Notes under the pieces: generated by a model | Databases searched by the model: none | What the model saw: only the letters and a program-made list of their open reading frames with translations | What the model was told of the DNA's origin: nothing | Translations under genes and position numbers: made by a program | NCBI GenBank assembly: GCA_029288095.1 | Contig: JARFPW010000369.1 | Span: forward strand, 1-7,484 | Direction: 5' to 3' | Length of the DNA: 7,484 nucleotides | Source of the DNA: Gemmatimonadota bacterium | GTDB taxonomy: Bacteria > Gemmatimonadota > Gemmatimonadetes > Palauibacterales > Palauibacteraceae | Part shown: piece by piece, positions 6,359 through 7,484 of the stretch | Numbering within the stretch: the first letter of the stretch is position 1 | How the letters are laid out: each line of letters opens with the position of its first letter

Positions 6359-6364
6359 TCCTCC
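6359..6364 (-). promoter_or_regulatory. strong Shine-Dalgarno fixing the DUF1761 GTG start
   Basis: GGAGGA on the minus strand lies in the thrS-DUF1761 gap, 5 bases before the GTG. It is the clearest ribosome-binding site in the window and decides the start against the longer upstream frame. Confidence 0.75.
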
Positions 6365-6366
6365 GT

Positions 6367-7484
6367 TTACAGGTCCAGGGCCCGCGTTTCGATCTTCTCC
6401 CGCGCCCGGCCGACGAAATCCTCGAGCGGCATGACTTCCTGCTTCTTCTCGGCTCCCCGTGCGCGCACAGCCACCGTTCCCGCCTCGAGTTCCCGGTCAC
6501 CGACGACCAGCACGTATGGCACCTTCTGAAGTTCCGCATCCCTGATCCGGTAGTTCAGAGTGTCCGAACGGCCGTCGAGTTCGATGGTCCACCCTTCCCG
6601 GTCCAGCCGCTCGACGATGCTGGCGGCGCCTTCCGCGTGAGCATCCGTGATCGGAAGCACGCGCACCTGTATGGGAGCAAGCCACACGGGGAACGCGCCG
6701 GCAAAGTGCTCGATGAGAAATCCCGTGAACCGTTCGAGCGTCCCGAAGATCGCCCGGTGGATCATCACGGGACGATGGGGCTGGTTGTCGGGACCGATGT
6801 ACTCGAGCTCGAATCGCTCCGGCAGGTTGAAGTCGAGCTGAATGGTGGCACCCTGCCATTCGCGACCGATCGCGTCCTTGAACTTGATGTCGATCTTCGG
6901 GCCGTAGAACGCACCGCCCCCCTCGTCCACGCCGTAGTCGCGCCCGGTGCGGTCAAGCGCCTGTCGCAATGCTTCTTCGGCCCGGTCCCACACCGCGTCC
7001 TCTCCGATCCGCTCTTCCGGACGTGTGGCGAAATCCAGCCGGTATTCGAGGCCGAGCGTGCCCATCACCTCGTCGATCAGGTCGATGCAGGTGAAGATCT
7101 CGTCCTCGGCCTGGTCCGGGGTGCAGAACAGATGTCCGTCGTCCATCGTCAGCATGCGAACCCGCAACAGGCCATGCAGCGTGCCGGAACGTTCGTAGCG
7201 GTAGACGTTCGCGATCTCCGACAGTCGAAGCGGCAGCTCTCGATAGCTCCGGGGACGCGCGGCGAAGATCAGCGAGTGTCCCGGGCAATTCATCGGCTTG
7301 ACGCGATACGCCTCGCCTTCACCGTCGCCACGCATCGACGGATACATGTTGTCCGAATACGACTGCAGGTGGCCGCTGCGGGCGAACAACGCCTCGCTGC
7401 TCACATGCGGCGTAAACACGAACTCGTAGTCCTGTGCCGCCAGCAGATCCTCGATCCAGCGGCGCATACGCATCTGGATGCGGG
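6367..7484 (-). CDS. thrS: threonyl-tRNA synthetase, C-terminal 371 residues
   Basis: The gene runs off the window, so the TGS and editing domains are not visible. What remains is the class II catalytic core and the anticodon-binding domain of ThrRS, which charges tRNA-Thr in the cytosol. Counting from the Met at 7473, the zinc ligands are all present: Cys63 in MNCPGH, His114 in MDDGHLF and His239 in MIHRAI. Their spacing (51 and 125) matches E. coli Cys334, His385 and His511. Motif 2 is RYERSGTLHGLLRVR, with Arg92 equivalent to Arg363. GGAFYGPKID and WQGATIQLDF follow. The anticodon-binding domain starts near WLAPIQVRVLP and includes LNYRIRDAELQKVPY. One oddity is Met110 in LTMDD, where most enzymes have Gln (TQDD, E. 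coli Gln381). The Met at 7473 is not the true start; the frame is open to the window edge. Confidence 0.97.
   Translation of the reverse strand, partial: RIQMRMRRWIEDLLAAQDYEFVFTPHVSSEALFARSGHLQSYSDNMYPSMRGDGEGEAYRVKPMNCPGHSLIFAARPRSYRELPLRLSEIANVYRYERSGTLHGLLRVRMLTMDDGHLFCTPDQAEDEIFTCIDLIDEVMGTLGLEYRLDFATRPEERIGEDAVWDRAEEALRQALDRTGRDYGVDEGGGAFYGPKIDIKFKDAIGREWQGATIQLDFNLPERFELEYIGPDNQPHRPVMIHRAIFGTLERFTGFLIEHFAGAFPVWLAPIQVRVLPITDAHAEGAASIVERLDREGWTIELDGRSDTLNYRIRDAELQKVPYVLVVGDRELEAGTVAVRARGAEKKQEVMPLEDFVGRAREKIETRALDL

Noticed and set aside
6354..6539. N-terminal extension of the DUF1761 protein to 6539
   Set aside because: It is the out-of-frame image of the thrS 3' end, Arg/Ser/Cys-rich and not membrane-like, and a strong ribosome-binding site lies directly before the GTG at 6353.
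1..7484. tRNA, rRNA, CRISPR, insertion sequence or phage signatures
   Set aside because: I saw no regular short repeats, transposase motifs, terminal inverted repeats or recognisable RNA genes on either strand.

Overview
The window is a dense, high-GC stretch of bacterial chromosome with no mobile element, CRISPR array, tRNA or rRNA that I can see. It holds nine genes in four transcription blocks, and the longest gap between genes is about 100 bases. The taxon is an inference. High GC, a phosphotransferase fused to a RapZ C-terminal domain (an architecture I associate with the Bacteroidota and their relatives), and a bacilliredoxin-like YtxJ protein (bacillithiol chemistry) together suggest a Gram-negative of the FCB type, perhaps Gemmatimonadota or Rhodothermota. 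Nothing here proves that.

Layout. (1) Minus strand, 2621 down to 1: an AI-2E family permease, then a two-domain protein (AmgK-like sugar kinase plus RapZ C-terminal domain), then the first 31 codons of a MurU-like nucleotidyltransferase. Spacings are 5 and 3 bases, so this is almost certainly one operon. (2) Plus strand, 2679 to 5357: a cardiolipin synthase of the phospholipase D family, a PhzF-family protein, and a YtxJ-like monothiol bacilliredoxin that overlaps phzF by 14 bases. A small ferritin-like DUF892 protein follows after a 102-base gap (5460-5930). (3) Minus strand, 7484 down to 5940: the C-terminal part of threonyl-tRNA synthetase (thrS), followed 13 bases later by a four-helix membrane protein of the DUF1761 type. 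The DUF892 and DUF1761 genes converge with 9 bases between them.

How the genes fit together. In Pseudomonas, AmgK phosphorylates MurNAc (and GlcNAc) at C1 and MurU turns the product into UDP-MurNAc, a cell-wall recycling route that bypasses de novo synthesis. Here the same two activities appear side by side. The kinase also carries the part of RapZ that in E. coli binds glucosamine-6-phosphate. A kinase with a built-in amino-sugar sensor is the most interesting feature of the window. The plus-strand operon combines membrane phospholipid synthesis with thiol-redox and possibly iron or stress functions. The two operons start back to back across only 57 bases, so envelope-related genes may share a control region.
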